62,990 nt of DNA, from the NCBI GenBank assembly GCA_019459525.1, contig JAIBEY010000009.1:1-62990 (forward strand). Direction: 5' to 3'. This DNA is from Prolixibacteraceae bacterium. Its GTDB lineage: Bacteria; Bacteroidota; Bacteroidia; Bacteroidales; Prolixibacteraceae. Made by a program: the position numbers and the translations under genes. The notes beneath the pieces were generated by a model that saw only the letters and a program-made list of their open reading frames with translations, was not told the DNA's origin and made no database searches. This document shows, one piece after another, positions 25,289 through 34,850 of this stretch; the stretch's first letter is position 1, and the number at the start of each line of letters is the position of its first letter.

Positions 25289-26026
25289 TTATTGTTTGGT
25301 CATTTGGCTTACCCCGTTAATTTTATACGAGTTCAGTTCGCATTTCAGCGCCCCTACCACCAAATCGAATTCGGCATATATGGGGAGTCTGTTGTCATCT
25401 TTGGTTATGTAGATCTTTAATCCGTCAGATCCCTTGAGTAATTTTCCCTTCGGAACTTTGGGCGAAACCACATAACACTGCTTGTTTCCTATTTTTGTTT
25501 CAATCGATTCAACGCCAAGATATTCCAACTCCATCATAAATAATTCGTTGCCGTGATGAACTGGTATCTGGAATTTCTTACCGGCAAGCAAAGCCTCAAA
25601 ATAGTGGTTTTGCCTGATGTAAAAAAACACACTGATTAAATCATTCAGATTGCTGGGCACCTTTTTCTTCCCCGATTTTAAACTGGAAATCGAATCGTTT
25701 ACATGATCGAAAAGGACCTCGTCATAGAACCGGTACTTTTGCTCCTTCACATTACGAACCGACTTATACGGAAGAAATGATTCCGGATCGACCCAACTTT
25801 CATATACATCATTTACCTCGTATATTTTATCTACCAGTCCGGTTGTACGCCCACGCATGTGGTAATGTATGGTTTGTTTCTTATTTAGTTTTTCTTTTTG
25901 GGCGGTTAGAGTAGCCTTTCCTCCCTTAATAAAACCAAAGCGAAGTATATATTCCATTTCTTCAAGTGGCTGTGCCTGAACCTGAAGTGCGATAAAGAAT
26001 AACCAAATTATGAATAAACCTTTCAT
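25289..26026 (-). CDS. DUF3108 family periplasmic protein
   Basis: 245 residues with an N-terminal signal peptide (MKGLFIIWLFFIALQVQAQ). The rest is a beta-rich DUF3108 pattern: EEMEYILRFGFIKGGKATL at the start, RGRTTGLVDKIYEVNDVYESWVD, and GLKIYITKDDNRLPIYAEFDLVVGALKCEL near the end, which is the best conserved part. The family is periplasmic and of unknown function; the fold suggests a lipid- or ligand-binding barrel. It is downstream of tsaB with a 157-nt gap holding a hairpin, so it may be transcribed separately. Confidence 0.82.
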   Translation of the reverse strand: MKGLFIIWLFFIALQVQAQPLEEMEYILRFGFIKGGKATLTAQKEKLNKKQTIHYHMRGRTTGLVDKIYEVNDVYESWVDPESFLPYKSVRNVKEQKYRFYDEVLFDHVNDSISSLKSGKKKVPSNLNDLISVFFYIRQNHYFEALLAGKKFQIPVHHGNELFMMELEYLGVESIETKIGNKQCYVVSPKVPKGKLLKGSDGLKIYITKDDNRLPIYAEFDLVVGALKCELNSYKINGVSQMTKQ

Positions 26027-26128
26027 GTGTTTATTTTTTCAATATTGATCGTGTAATTTTCGTACTAACTATTGTTTTTCAATTAAGTCTTCAACGCATG
26101 GAATTGAGCTTGCGAAATCCGCGAAGCG

Positions 26129-26183
26129 AATAGCCATAAATAACCATTTTCGGTTGGCATGAGCTTTAGCCCTTATGGCTATT
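26129..26183. repeat. Long inverted repeat between tsaB and the DUF3108 gene
   Basis: Perfect 11-bp arms, AATAGCCATAA (26129-26139) and TTATGGCTATT (26173-26183), enclose 33 nt that can pair further in part (AACCATTTTCGGTTGG). The right arm touches the tsaB stop codon. It may end tsaB transcription, but the T-run is poor and it looks more like a REP-type element. Confidence 0.45.
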
Positions 26184-26894
26184 TCATCCCAGCATGTTTT
26201 TTTTTGATACTGTTGCCACAAAATCTTTCAAATAAAATGGCTCAAAGTAAGCAACGTCTTCAAATTGATTTTTGATATAAGCCAGCCAAACCAATTCGCA
26301 CATGTGTTTGGCCGAAGCAGAAATGTTGTTTAGAAAGACTGCATTTTCTGAAAGTAATACTTTTCGGCATTTTTCCGAACCATTCCCAAAAAAAACAATC
26401 TGATAATCATTCAGTTCATTTGCCAGAAAAGTATGGTCAATAATGTCTGCGGAAATGGGTTTGATAATCTTTCCGGTTTCATCTAAAAGCATTGAAAAGA
26501 CCTCCATCCGGCGGGCATCAATCATTGGGCAATAAAGGGTAGGCTTATGGTTCGGAATGCCATATTGAGTTTGGTTTAGCGAAACATGTTTAGTCATGGC
26601 TTCGAGCGTGCCAATAGCTATAAGCGGCACTTGTGCAGCAAAACAAAACCCCTTGGCTGTTGATACTCCAATTCTTAACCCGGTGTACGATCCCGGTCCT
26701 TTACTTACAGCCACAGCACTAATCTCTTTTGAATCGATGTTATTTCTGCCTAGTAATTGTTCCGTAAAAACCGTTGTTAAGCGGGCGTGGTTTTGTCCTT
26801 CGCTGGATTCAATTAAGTCGATAAACTGTCCGTCGCGCATGAGGGCAACGCTGCATATTTCGGTAGATGTTTCGATAATTATAATTACTGCCAT
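26184..26894 (-). CDS. tsaB: tRNA threonylcarbamoyladenosine biosynthesis protein TsaB
   Basis: Inactive homologue of the TsaD ATPase that pairs with TsaD and TsaE to make the t6A modification at tRNA position 37. The 236 residues begin with IIIIETSTEICSVALMRDGQ, and continue with NHARLTT, the diagnostic VSKGPGSYTGLRIGVSTAKGF near residue 65 and PMIDARRMEVFS near 125. All are typical. It lacks the metal-binding HxxxH of TsaD, as expected. It is read leftward from a gap divergent to the LytTR regulator. Confidence 0.93.
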   Translation of the reverse strand: MAVIIIIETSTEICSVALMRDGQFIDLIESSEGQNHARLTTVFTEQLLGRNNIDSKEISAVAVSKGPGSYTGLRIGVSTAKGFCFAAQVPLIAIGTLEAMTKHVSLNQTQYGIPNHKPTLYCPMIDARRMEVFSMLLDETGKIIKPISADIIDHTFLANELNDYQIVFFGNGSEKCRKVLLSENAVFLNNISASAKHMCELVWLAYIKNQFEDVAYFEPFYLKDFVATVSKKNMLG

Positions 26895-27073
26895 TTCAGA
26901 TGTTTTCAGGTATAATTTGATGACAAAATTATGGATATTAACAATCTAATTGTCTTTTCGATGAAAAGAAATGCAATAAATCAAAAATCAAGCCGGTTAT
27001 TTTTAACACGAGAGTAGGTATTAATCCGATCATTTGTACTATTTTTAAACAAAATAATAGAACCATTTTTTAG

Positions 27074-27826
27074 ATGTATCATACGATAATAATAGACGAC
27101 GATCAACTGGCAAGAAAGGTACTGAAACGCATTTTAGAACAGAATTTTAATGAAATCGAAGTTATGGGAGAAGCTGATTCCGTTGCTTCTGGCTTGTCGC
27201 TTATTAATGATGTTGATCCGGATTTGGTTTTTCTGGATATAGAAATGCCCGATGGAACCGGATTTAGTCTTTTGGAACAGCTAACCAAAATAAATTTTAA
27301 AGTCGTTTTTACTACTTCCTACAGCGATTATGCAATTACTGCGTTTAAGTATTCGGCATTTGATTATATCGTAAAACCTGTTTTAATAGAAAACGTTCGG
27401 TCAACAATGGGGCGGATTAAAGATATTCCGGTGCTCCATGAAAAGCAACGGGTTGAAGCGCTTAAGCGGAACCTTGAACGCAACAGTGAAGATGACCACA
27501 CCATCGCTTTGCCCGAGATAAATGGGTTCACAATCGTTAAGGTTAAAGATATTGTAAGGTGTGAAGGCGAACGAAATTATTCGCGGATTTTTTTCAAAGA
27601 CGGAACTTCTGTTTTAGTGAGCCGAACCTTGCTCGATTTCGACAACCTGTTGGTTCCTCACGGTTTTTTCCGGATTCACCGATCGCACTTAATCTGTTTG
27701 AAATACGTGAACAGGTACCTGAAAACCGATGGTGGCCTAGTTGAAATGATGGATAAAACGCAACTTTCGGTTTCCCCCAAATTTAAAGACGAGCTGCTTA
27801 ACCGGTTGTTGTACAATCGCATATAA
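27074..27826 (+). CDS. LytTR-family response regulator
   Basis: Two-domain regulator of 250 residues. The receiver domain (1-120) has the acidic pair DDD at 8-10, the phosphoacceptor Asp55 in LVFLDIEMPDGTG, and the conserved Lys in FDYIVKPV. The LytTR DNA-binding domain follows (about 148-247) with IVRCEGERNYSRIFFKDGTSVLVSRTL and GFFRIHRSHLICLKYVNRY. Its partner histidine kinase, usually a LytS/YehU type, is not adjacent, so it is an orphan in this window. A terminator follows directly. Confidence 0.92.
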   Translation: MYHTIIIDDDQLARKVLKRILEQNFNEIEVMGEADSVASGLSLINDVDPDLVFLDIEMPDGTGFSLLEQLTKINFKVVFTTSYSDYAITAFKYSAFDYIVKPVLIENVRSTMGRIKDIPVLHEKQRVEALKRNLERNSEDDHTIALPEINGFTIVKVKDIVRCEGERNYSRIFFKDGTSVLVSRTLLDFDNLLVPHGFFRIHRSHLICLKYVNRYLKTDGGLVEMMDKTQLSVSPKFKDELLNRLLYNRI

Positions 27827-27846
27827 AAAATCAGGATGACCGAGCT

Positions 27847-27882
27847 AAAGCCTGAACGTTTAAAGTCAAGCGTTCAGGCTTT
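27847..27882 (+). terminator. Terminator after the LytTR regulator
   Basis: Perfect 12-bp stem, AAAGCCTGAACG (27847-27858) with its complement (27871-27882), a 12-nt loop and a following T-rich run. Confidence 0.85.
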
Positions 27883-27992
27883 TTAACTTTTAAAATAATC
27901 AGATAATATCTATTTTCGTTCAACCAATTCTGCCATTATTCTTTCAAATCTTCACATTTCTATTTCTGGTTTGAAAACACTTGTTGGAATAA

Positions 27993-28021
27993 TTGATGCA
28001 GAAAAGTTGAAAATTCCTTTG
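27993..28021 (+). promoter_or_regulatory. Promoter of the polyprenyl synthase gene
   Basis: TTG (27993-27995), an 18-bp spacer and TTCCTTTG (28014-28021), which differs from TAnnTTTG at one base, 17 nt before the ATG. Confidence 0.5.
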
Positions 28022-28038
28022 CAAGATTAACAACACCT

Positions 28039-29022
28039 ATGTACACAATAGAAGAATTACAAGTACTCTTTTCTGAAAGGATAGATCTGGAGATGAATCA
28101 GATTAACCTGACTGAACCCCGGAATCTGTATAACCCGGTGGCTTATGCTTTGGGTATGGGTGGGAAAAGATTGCGGCCTGTTATGGTGCTCCTGGCCTGT
28201 AACCTGTTCCGGAAAACGGTTGATAATGCCTTTCCTGCCGCTTTGGCTATTGAGGTGTTTCACAACTTCACGTTGTTGCACGACGACATCATGGATAAAG
28301 CCGAAATGAGGCGAAATTCCCTGTCGGTTTACAAAAAATACAACGAAAATATTGCCATTCTATCGGGCGACGCCATGTCGATTATGGCTTACAATTATTT
28401 ATTACAAAGCAACTCTGCCAACTTGGTTGAGATGATACGGTTATTTTCGAAAACTGCCCTTGAAGTGTGTGAAGGCCAGCAATTTGATATGGATTTTGAA
28501 ACCAGAACAGATGTTTCGATTCCGGAATACCTAAACATGATTCGATTAAAAACTGCGGTTCTGTTAGCGTGTAGCCTCAAAATTGGAGCGTTAACTGCTG
28601 ATGCTCCGCAGAAAACTGCTGATTTGCTGTACAAGTATGGTTTAAATCTTGGAATTGCTTTTCAGCTACAGGATGATTTGCTTGATGTTTTTGCCAATCA
28701 GGATAAATTTGGTAAAAAAATCGGGGGCGATATCGTGTCGAACAAAAAGACTTTTCTTCTGTTAAAGGCACTGGAATTAGCAGACGGACAATCGAAGTCG
28801 GTACTTCAGGATTGGATTTTCAGGAAAGAATTTGATGATGTGGAAAAGATAACAGCTATTACAGAAATATATAATAAATTGAATATTAAAAGCATAACTG
28901 AAGAATGTATTGATGAGTATTACCGGTCAGCACTGACGGTTTTGCAAGAGATTGATTTACCCGAAGTCAATAAAAAAGAATTACTTCATTTAGGAGAAAT
29001 GATCATGAACCGTGATCATTAA
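28039..29022 (+). CDS. Polyprenyl diphosphate synthase (trans, long-chain type)
   Basis: Class I trans-prenyltransferase of 327 residues that adds isopentenyl units to allylic diphosphates, probably for the menaquinone side chain. The first aspartate-rich motif is LLHDDIMDKAEMRR near residue 80 and the second LQDDLLDVFANQDKFGKKIGGD near 215; GGKRLRP at about 36 binds IPP. Residues before the first DD motif set the chain length, but I cannot predict it. It is followed 18 nt later by the atpD promoter box, and a terminator precedes it, so it is likely a one-gene unit. Confidence 0.92.
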   Translation: MYTIEELQVLFSERIDLEMNQINLTEPRNLYNPVAYALGMGGKRLRPVMVLLACNLFRKTVDNAFPAALAIEVFHNFTLLHDDIMDKAEMRRNSLSVYKKYNENIAILSGDAMSIMAYNYLLQSNSANLVEMIRLFSKTALEVCEGQQFDMDFETRTDVSIPEYLNMIRLKTAVLLACSLKIGALTADAPQKTADLLYKYGLNLGIAFQLQDDLLDVFANQDKFGKKIGGDIVSNKKTFLLLKALELADGQSKSVLQDWIFRKEFDDVEKITAITEIYNKLNIKSITEECIDEYYRSALTVLQEIDLPEVNKKELLHLGEMIMNRDH

Positions 29023-30633
<1,611 letters not shown>

Positions 30634-30667
30634 TTTAAACAGAAATAACTCATAACTACTCATTTCC

Positions 30668-30910
30668 ATGCTACTCGAAATTATTACACCCGATAAAAGT
30701 ATCTATTCCGGACTCGTAAAACTGGTACAATTGCCTGGAGCAAAAGGTACATTCGAAATCCTGAACAACCACGCTCCGATTATTTCTATTTTGCAGAAAG
30801 GAAAGATTAAGGTGGTAGAAGAGAACGGGAATGAAATTTTTTTTGAAGTTGATGGCGGTGTTGCCGAGAATAAAGACAACAAAATTATTGTATTGGCCGA
30901 GTCGGTTTAA
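30668..30910 (+). CDS. atpC: ATP synthase F1 subunit epsilon (short form)
   Basis: 80-residue epsilon subunit consisting of the N-terminal beta-sandwich only (LEIITPDKSIYSGLVKLVQLPGAKGTFEILNNHAPIIS ... VDGGVAENKDNKIIVLAES, in two parts). The C-terminal helical hairpin that inhibits ATP hydrolysis in E. coli and Bacillus, about 50 residues, is missing. This short form is usual in Bacteroidota, so it is not a truncation. It follows atpD by 34 nt and is followed by a terminator hairpin. Confidence 0.93.
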   Translation: MLLEIITPDKSIYSGLVKLVQLPGAKGTFEILNNHAPIISILQKGKIKVVEENGNEIFFEVDGGVAENKDNKIIVLAESV

Positions 30911-30939
30911 CCAACAGATGCAATAATCTGATTATATTT

Positions 30940-30970
30940 AAACCCTGAAGTTTCATCAGCTTCAGGGTTT
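30940..30970 (+). terminator. Terminator of atpD-atpC
   Basis: Perfect 11-bp stem, AAACCCTGAAG (30940-30950) with CTTCAGGGTTT (30960-30970), 9-nt loop, then AATTTTG. It ends 4 nt before the TTG start of the next gene, so it also lies where that gene's ribosome would bind. Confidence 0.75.
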
Positions 30971-30974
30971 AATT

Positions 30975-31958
30975 TTGAAGAAAAAATTCCTTGTTATCCG
31001 TTTTAGCTCCATTGGCGATATTGTCCTTACTTCGCCGGTTGTCCGCTGCCTGAAAAATCAATTTCCGGAGGTTGAAATTCATTACCTGACCAAAAGGCGA
31101 AATTTAGATCTTCTTGAAGCAAATCCATACATCGATAAAATTCATTTATTTGGTGACTCGCTTTCTGATACCATCCAGGAGCTGAAAACTGAAAAATTTG
31201 ATTACGTGATAGACCTGCACAACAATCTGCGCAGTCTGCGGGTCAAGTGTGGGTTGAAAGTTAAATCATACAGCTTCAATAAGCTCAATATTCCGAAACT
31301 ATTACTTACCAAGTTCAGAATCAATATAATGCCTGAAGGTCATATTGTTGACCGGAATTTGCAGACCTTGTCGCATTTTGGTATTGTAAACGATGGGAAT
31401 GGGTTAGATCATTTTATTCCGGATGAAGATGAATTTCCACTCAGCCAATTGCCTCACGGGTTTCAGGATGGTTATCTGGTGTTGGTTTTGGCTGGCACCT
31501 ATTCGACCAAGCGAATGCCCGTGGAGAAATACCGAAGTTTGATTGCCGAAATGCAATTCCCAATCATTCTGTTAGGCGGAAAAAGTGAAAGGCCAATGGC
31601 GGCCCGGATTATGGATTGGAGAATCGGGAATGTGATCGATTTTACAGGAAAGCTGCGGATTAACCAGTCGGCGTCGCTGGTAAAGAATGCCAGGTTGGTA
31701 ATCTCCAATGATACCGGATTGATGCATATTGCCGCCGCCTACCGCAAAAAAATACTGTCGGTGTGGGGAAACACTTCGCCGGAATTAGGCATGTATCCTT
31801 ATATGCCCGAAAAAGCTTCAGAAATTCTGGAAGTAAAAGGATTAACCTGTCGTCCGTGCTCCAAACTGGGGTATCACAAATGCCCGAAAAAGCATTTTCG
31901 CTGCATGAACGACATTCCCGAAGAGCGCATTGTTGAGTGGGTTAAACGCGGGTTTTAG
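30975..31958 (+). CDS. Glycosyltransferase family 9 (heptosyltransferase-like)
   Basis: GT9 enzyme of 327 residues, the family of ADP-heptose:LPS heptosyltransferases acting at the inner face of the inner membrane. It opens with KKKFLVIRFSSIGDIVLTSP, where the Asp of IGD is the catalytic base in WaaC, and has DYVIDLHNNLRS, PVEKYRSLIAEM and the donor site SNDTGLMHIAAAYRKK near residue 245. The C-terminus carries a CRPCSKLGYHKCPKKHFRCM cluster that is usual in Bacteroidota members. The start is a TTG just after the atpC terminator; no other start fits. Use of heptose is plausible given rfaE2 in the window. Confidence 0.88.
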   Translation: MKKKFLVIRFSSIGDIVLTSPVVRCLKNQFPEVEIHYLTKRRNLDLLEANPYIDKIHLFGDSLSDTIQELKTEKFDYVIDLHNNLRSLRVKCGLKVKSYSFNKLNIPKLLLTKFRINIMPEGHIVDRNLQTLSHFGIVNDGNGLDHFIPDEDEFPLSQLPHGFQDGYLVLVLAGTYSTKRMPVEKYRSLIAEMQFPIILLGGKSERPMAARIMDWRIGNVIDFTGKLRINQSASLVKNARLVISNDTGLMHIAAAYRKKILSVWGNTSPELGMYPYMPEKASEILEVKGLTCRPCSKLGYHKCPKKHFRCMNDIPEERIVEWVKRGF

Positions 31959-31988
31959 TTCCGGATAATGCCTCCATTTTCAAACCGA

Positions 31989-33158
31989 TTATTCCCGAAA
32001 CGTATTTTCTATGCGGATTAAAGCCTCTTCCAGAATCGAACGCGGACAGCCAATGTTGATGCGCATATATCCGCTGCCTTGTTTGCCAAATTGTACTCCG
32101 CGGTTTAACCCGATTCCGTTGTCGATCAATTTCTGATTGAGGACTTCATCGGTAAGCCCAAAAGCCGAAAAATCGAGCCAGATTAAATAAGTAGCCTCCG
32201 GGCGCATTACTTTTACTTCAGGAAGGTGGTCGTTAAAAAACTGCTCCAGAAACGTATAATTACCCTGAAGATATTGTATGAGCTGCGAAAGCCATTTTTC
32301 TCCGTGCGTATAAGCCGCTTCGAGGGCCACGGTTCCGAAGATATTTCCCATGTGCAAATGTGGAAGGCGCATAACACGTTCGTAAGCAACGAAATGCCTT
32401 TTATTGGGGATAACCAGAAACGAAGTGGTTAGTCCGGCAGTATTAAAGGTTTTACTGGGAGCCATGCAAATCACACAATTCTGTGCAATTTCTTCTGATA
32501 TCCCGGCTAGCGGAGTGTGTTTGAATCCATCAAAGATCAGGTCTGAATGAATTTCATCTGAAATAATAAGAATTTTATTCTCGAGGCAGATTTCTGCCAG
32601 CTCCTTGAGTTCTGTCTCATTCCAGGCCATTCCTCCCGGATTGTGCGGATTACTCAGTAATAATAACCGTGTGGTTGGCGTAATTTTGCTTTTTAGATCT
32701 TCCAGGTCAAAATAGTAGCGCCCGTTTTCAAGCCGGAGGGGATTTTCAATCATTTCGCGTCCGGTGCCTTTTACCGAGTCAAAAAATGGAAAATAGACAG
32801 GAGGCTGCACAATAACGCCATCTCCCGGTTTCGAGAAAGCTTCGATGGCAAGAGTTAATCCGGCAACAACTCCGGGGCTAAACGAAATCCATTCGGGTTT
32901 TATTTCCCAATTGTGGCGGCGTTTTAACCAGTTCACAATCGATTGATTGTACGACTCTGCCCTAAAAGTATATCCGAATATCTCGTGTTCTGCTCTCTTT
33001 TTTACAGCATCTACAATAAAATCAGGGGTTCTGAAATCCATGTCGGCCACCCAAAGTGGCAGTAAATCGGCATTCCCGAAAAACATTTTACGTCCGTCGT
33101 ATTTTATACTGTTGGTTTGGGTACGGTCAATCCGTTCATCAAAATTGTATGTTTTCAT
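31989..33158 (-). CDS. MalY/PatB family PLP-dependent C-S lyase (cystathionine beta-lyase-like)
   Basis: Fold type I PLP enzyme of 389 residues that cleaves C-S bonds in cystathionine or related amino acids. It has the family's WVADMDF near residue 37, SPGVVAGLTLAI, LLLSNPHNPGG near 170, DEIHSDLIF near 205 and the PLP lysine in MAPSKTFNTAGL near 240. I use the ATG at 33158 (MKTYNFDERIDR); a TTG at 33170 adds only four residues. Its end faces the end of the GT9 gene 30 nt away without a clear terminator in between. It lies downstream of comB on the same strand. Confidence 0.9.
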   Translation of the reverse strand: MKTYNFDERIDRTQTNSIKYDGRKMFFGNADLLPLWVADMDFRTPDFIVDAVKKRAEHEIFGYTFRAESYNQSIVNWLKRRHNWEIKPEWISFSPGVVAGLTLAIEAFSKPGDGVIVQPPVYFPFFDSVKGTGREMIENPLRLENGRYYFDLEDLKSKITPTTRLLLLSNPHNPGGMAWNETELKELAEICLENKILIISDEIHSDLIFDGFKHTPLAGISEEIAQNCVICMAPSKTFNTAGLTTSFLVIPNKRHFVAYERVMRLPHLHMGNIFGTVALEAAYTHGEKWLSQLIQYLQGNYTFLEQFFNDHLPEVKVMRPEATYLIWLDFSAFGLTDEVLNQKLIDNGIGLNRGVQFGKQGSGYMRINIGCPRSILEEALIRIENTFRE

Positions 33159-33219
33159 TTTCTTGTACAATCAAATTAATAGGGTAAAAGTCTTGTTTCT
33201 TCTGCAATTTATATCCGTG

Positions 33220-33909
33220 TCAAACAGCTATCCGGGTAAGATAGTTTACTCCGTTTTCCTGCTCCACTTTCAGTACAAAGTTGAATCGGTTGAGCGAAAG
33301 GCACAAATCGAAATCGGCAGCCGGTGCCCATTCCTGTTTTTCAGGGGCAAAGAACCGGGCGCCATCTCCATTTCTGATTTGCTCTACCATGGCTGTAAAA
33401 TCATTGGGCTTTCCTTCCAGTTCATTCTTAACGTAAACGGCCAGTAGCGTATCTTCATCGGTTGGATACCGACAACTATAGCCCATACAGACCAGCGAAA
33501 CCTCAGCCGGATTTTGTTTCCGGATGTAATTAATAATAGCCTGGGCATTTACAAAACTTCCGGTAATAATTTCATTGGCCTTGGTGGCATTGGCTATTCC
33601 CTGAGTTCCTGAACTGGTGGTATGCACCATGGTTTTCCCATGCAGGTTGGCAGTTAAAAGCTGCGACGGCGAATTTCCGAAGTCAAAGCCTTCAGGTTTT
33701 TGTTCATTTCGTTCGCCAACCAGCAGGTAATCGGGGTTTTGCGCCTTTAGCTGATAAGCAATTTCAAGGTCACCAACCGGATATATCCGTTCAATTCCGT
33801 TCCCAAAAGCGTAGCAGGCTGTAGAAAATGCCCGAAAAACATCAATAATTACGGTCAACCCCTGTGATTTTTGGGCTCCTTCGAGTAATTGCAGTATTTT
33901 TATTTCCAT
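33220..33909 (-). CDS. comB: 2-phosphosulfolactate phosphatase (ComB family)
   Basis: ComB removes phosphate from 2-phospho-3-sulfolactate in a route first described for coenzyme M. The 229-residue protein has the family pattern: IDVFRAFSTACYAFGNG near residue 23, LVGERN, GFDFGNSPSQL, MVHTTSSGTQGI and CMGYSCRYPTDEDTLLAVYV. Bacteria outside methanogens that carry comB often use sulfolactate for other ends, such as spore or sulfonate metabolism. No comA, comC or cysteate synthase gene is near. Function at the family level is sound; the pathway role here is open. It is 61 nt upstream of the MalY/PatB gene. Confidence 0.85.
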   Translation of the reverse strand: MEIKILQLLEGAQKSQGLTVIIDVFRAFSTACYAFGNGIERIYPVGDLEIAYQLKAQNPDYLLVGERNEQKPEGFDFGNSPSQLLTANLHGKTMVHTTSSGTQGIANATKANEIITGSFVNAQAIINYIRKQNPAEVSLVCMGYSCRYPTDEDTLLAVYVKNELEGKPNDFTAMVEQIRNGDGARFFAPEKQEWAPAADFDLCLSLNRFNFVLKVEQENGVNYLTRIAV

Positions 33910-34034
33910 TAATTAGCGCTAAAATTCCTATTTTTATATTTGTTAATTCACGTTATATCAGCAGGTTAATTGTTTTTATTTACATTGTTTTAATGTTGCC
34001 CGGGTTCGTTAACAAAAGGATAATACATCATTAA

Positions 34035-34076
34035 CGTATGTTTTTCAGCATGTATGTTGCAAAACATGTATGTTTG
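34035..34076 (+). promoter_or_regulatory. Promoter with three TATGTT repeats before a small secreted protein
   Basis: CGTATGTTT (34035-34043), CATGTATGTTG (34049-34059) and CATGTATGTTTG (34065-34076). The last contains TATGTTTG (34069-34076), a full -7 match 26 nt before the ATG. The 16-bp step between the second and third copies suggests repeated binding sites or duplicated promoter elements. Confidence 0.5.
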
Positions 34077-34102
34077 TAGTGTAATTAAAACAGAGAAAAA
34101 AC

Positions 34103-34702
34103 ATGAAAACAATTAATTCAATTTCAAAAGTAACAATGTTGATTGCATTTGTAGCATTTGCAAACACATTAATGGCAACAGGAAACTTAAAAGTTAACAT
34201 CCTACCTTTAACAGCCGAAAAAGCTGTAGTTGCAATTTCGAATACCGCGGTAGCCAATTTCCAGATCAGCATAGCAAACGAAAAAGGCGAAGTCGTTTAT
34301 TACAAGGAAACCGATGCTGACAGCAAAGACTTCCGTAAAGTTTTCGATTTTTCGAACCTCGACAAAGGCGACTACAAACTTTCAGTAACTGTTAACGAAT
34401 CAACTACCGAGCGTCCGTTCAAAATTGAAAACAAGAACATCGCAGTAGGAAAAGAAAAAAGCATCATGGAACCCTACTTTGCTTACAAAGATGGTGTGTT
34501 GAAACTTTCTTACCTGAATTTTTCTGAAGAAAACCTTAGCCTGAATTTCTACGATAAAAACGACTTGGTTTATTCAAAAGAAATTGGCGATAAATTCAGT
34601 GTAAATGAGGGATTTAATCTTTCAAAACTGGATAAGGGAGTTTATTCTGTGGTACTTTCAACTGACGAAAAAAGTTATACATACAACGTAAATGTGGAAT
34701 AA
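34103..34702 (+). CDS. Small secreted two-repeat beta-sandwich protein, function unknown
   Basis: 199 residues. An N-terminal signal peptide (TMLIAFVAFANTLMA) is followed by two similar halves. The first holds VFDFSNLDKGDYKLSVTVN near residue 90-108, and the second FNLSKLDKGVYSVVLSTD near 171-188; each is preceded by a strand with a FYDK/KGEVVY-type turn. This resembles the carbohydrate- or surface-protein beta-sandwich modules of Bacteroidota, and the second half also resembles sorting-domain ends, although no clear Por sorting signal is seen. The codon choice and strong upstream -7 repeats hint at high expression. It is a single gene closed by a canonical terminator. I do not recognise a named family. 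Confidence 0.75.
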   Translation: MKTINSISKVTMLIAFVAFANTLMATGNLKVNILPLTAEKAVVAISNTAVANFQISIANEKGEVVYYKETDADSKDFRKVFDFSNLDKGDYKLSVTVNESTTERPFKIENKNIAVGKEKSIMEPYFAYKDGVLKLSYLNFSEENLSLNFYDKNDLVYSKEIGDKFSVNEGFNLSKLDKGVYSVVLSTDEKSYTYNVNVE

Positions 34703-34728
34703 TTTAATTGTAATTTCCTTCAAAAAGT

Positions 34729-34761
34729 AATGCGGCTTCAAAAAGAGGTCGCATTTTTTTT
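34729..34761 (+). terminator. Canonical terminator after the small secreted protein
   Basis: Stem AATGCGGC (34729-34736) with GTCGCATT (34748-34755), one G-U pair, 11-nt loop, followed by a run of eight T residues. Confidence 0.85.
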
Positions 34762-34821
34762 GCTTCCTACAAAATCAAAAACAATGGAATTTGCAAAACC
34801 GATGCAAGCCAAAATAAAGAT

Positions 34822-34829
34822 TAAATTTG
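34822..34829 (+). promoter_or_regulatory. -7 promoter box of the U32 gene
   Basis: TAAATTTG, a full match to TAnnTTTG, ends 21 nt before the ATG at 34851. The nearest TTTG upstream (34790-34793) is too far for a normal -33 element. Confidence 0.45.
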
Positions 34830-34850
34830 CAGTTCAATAATTATTAGTTT

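Noticed and set aside
28998-29020. 8-bp inverted repeat AATGATCA/TGATCATT at the end of the polyprenyl synthase gene
   Set aside because: It falls in the last codons (MIMNRDH) and has no T-run; probably a chance effect of coding sequence, although it stands just before the atpD promoter.
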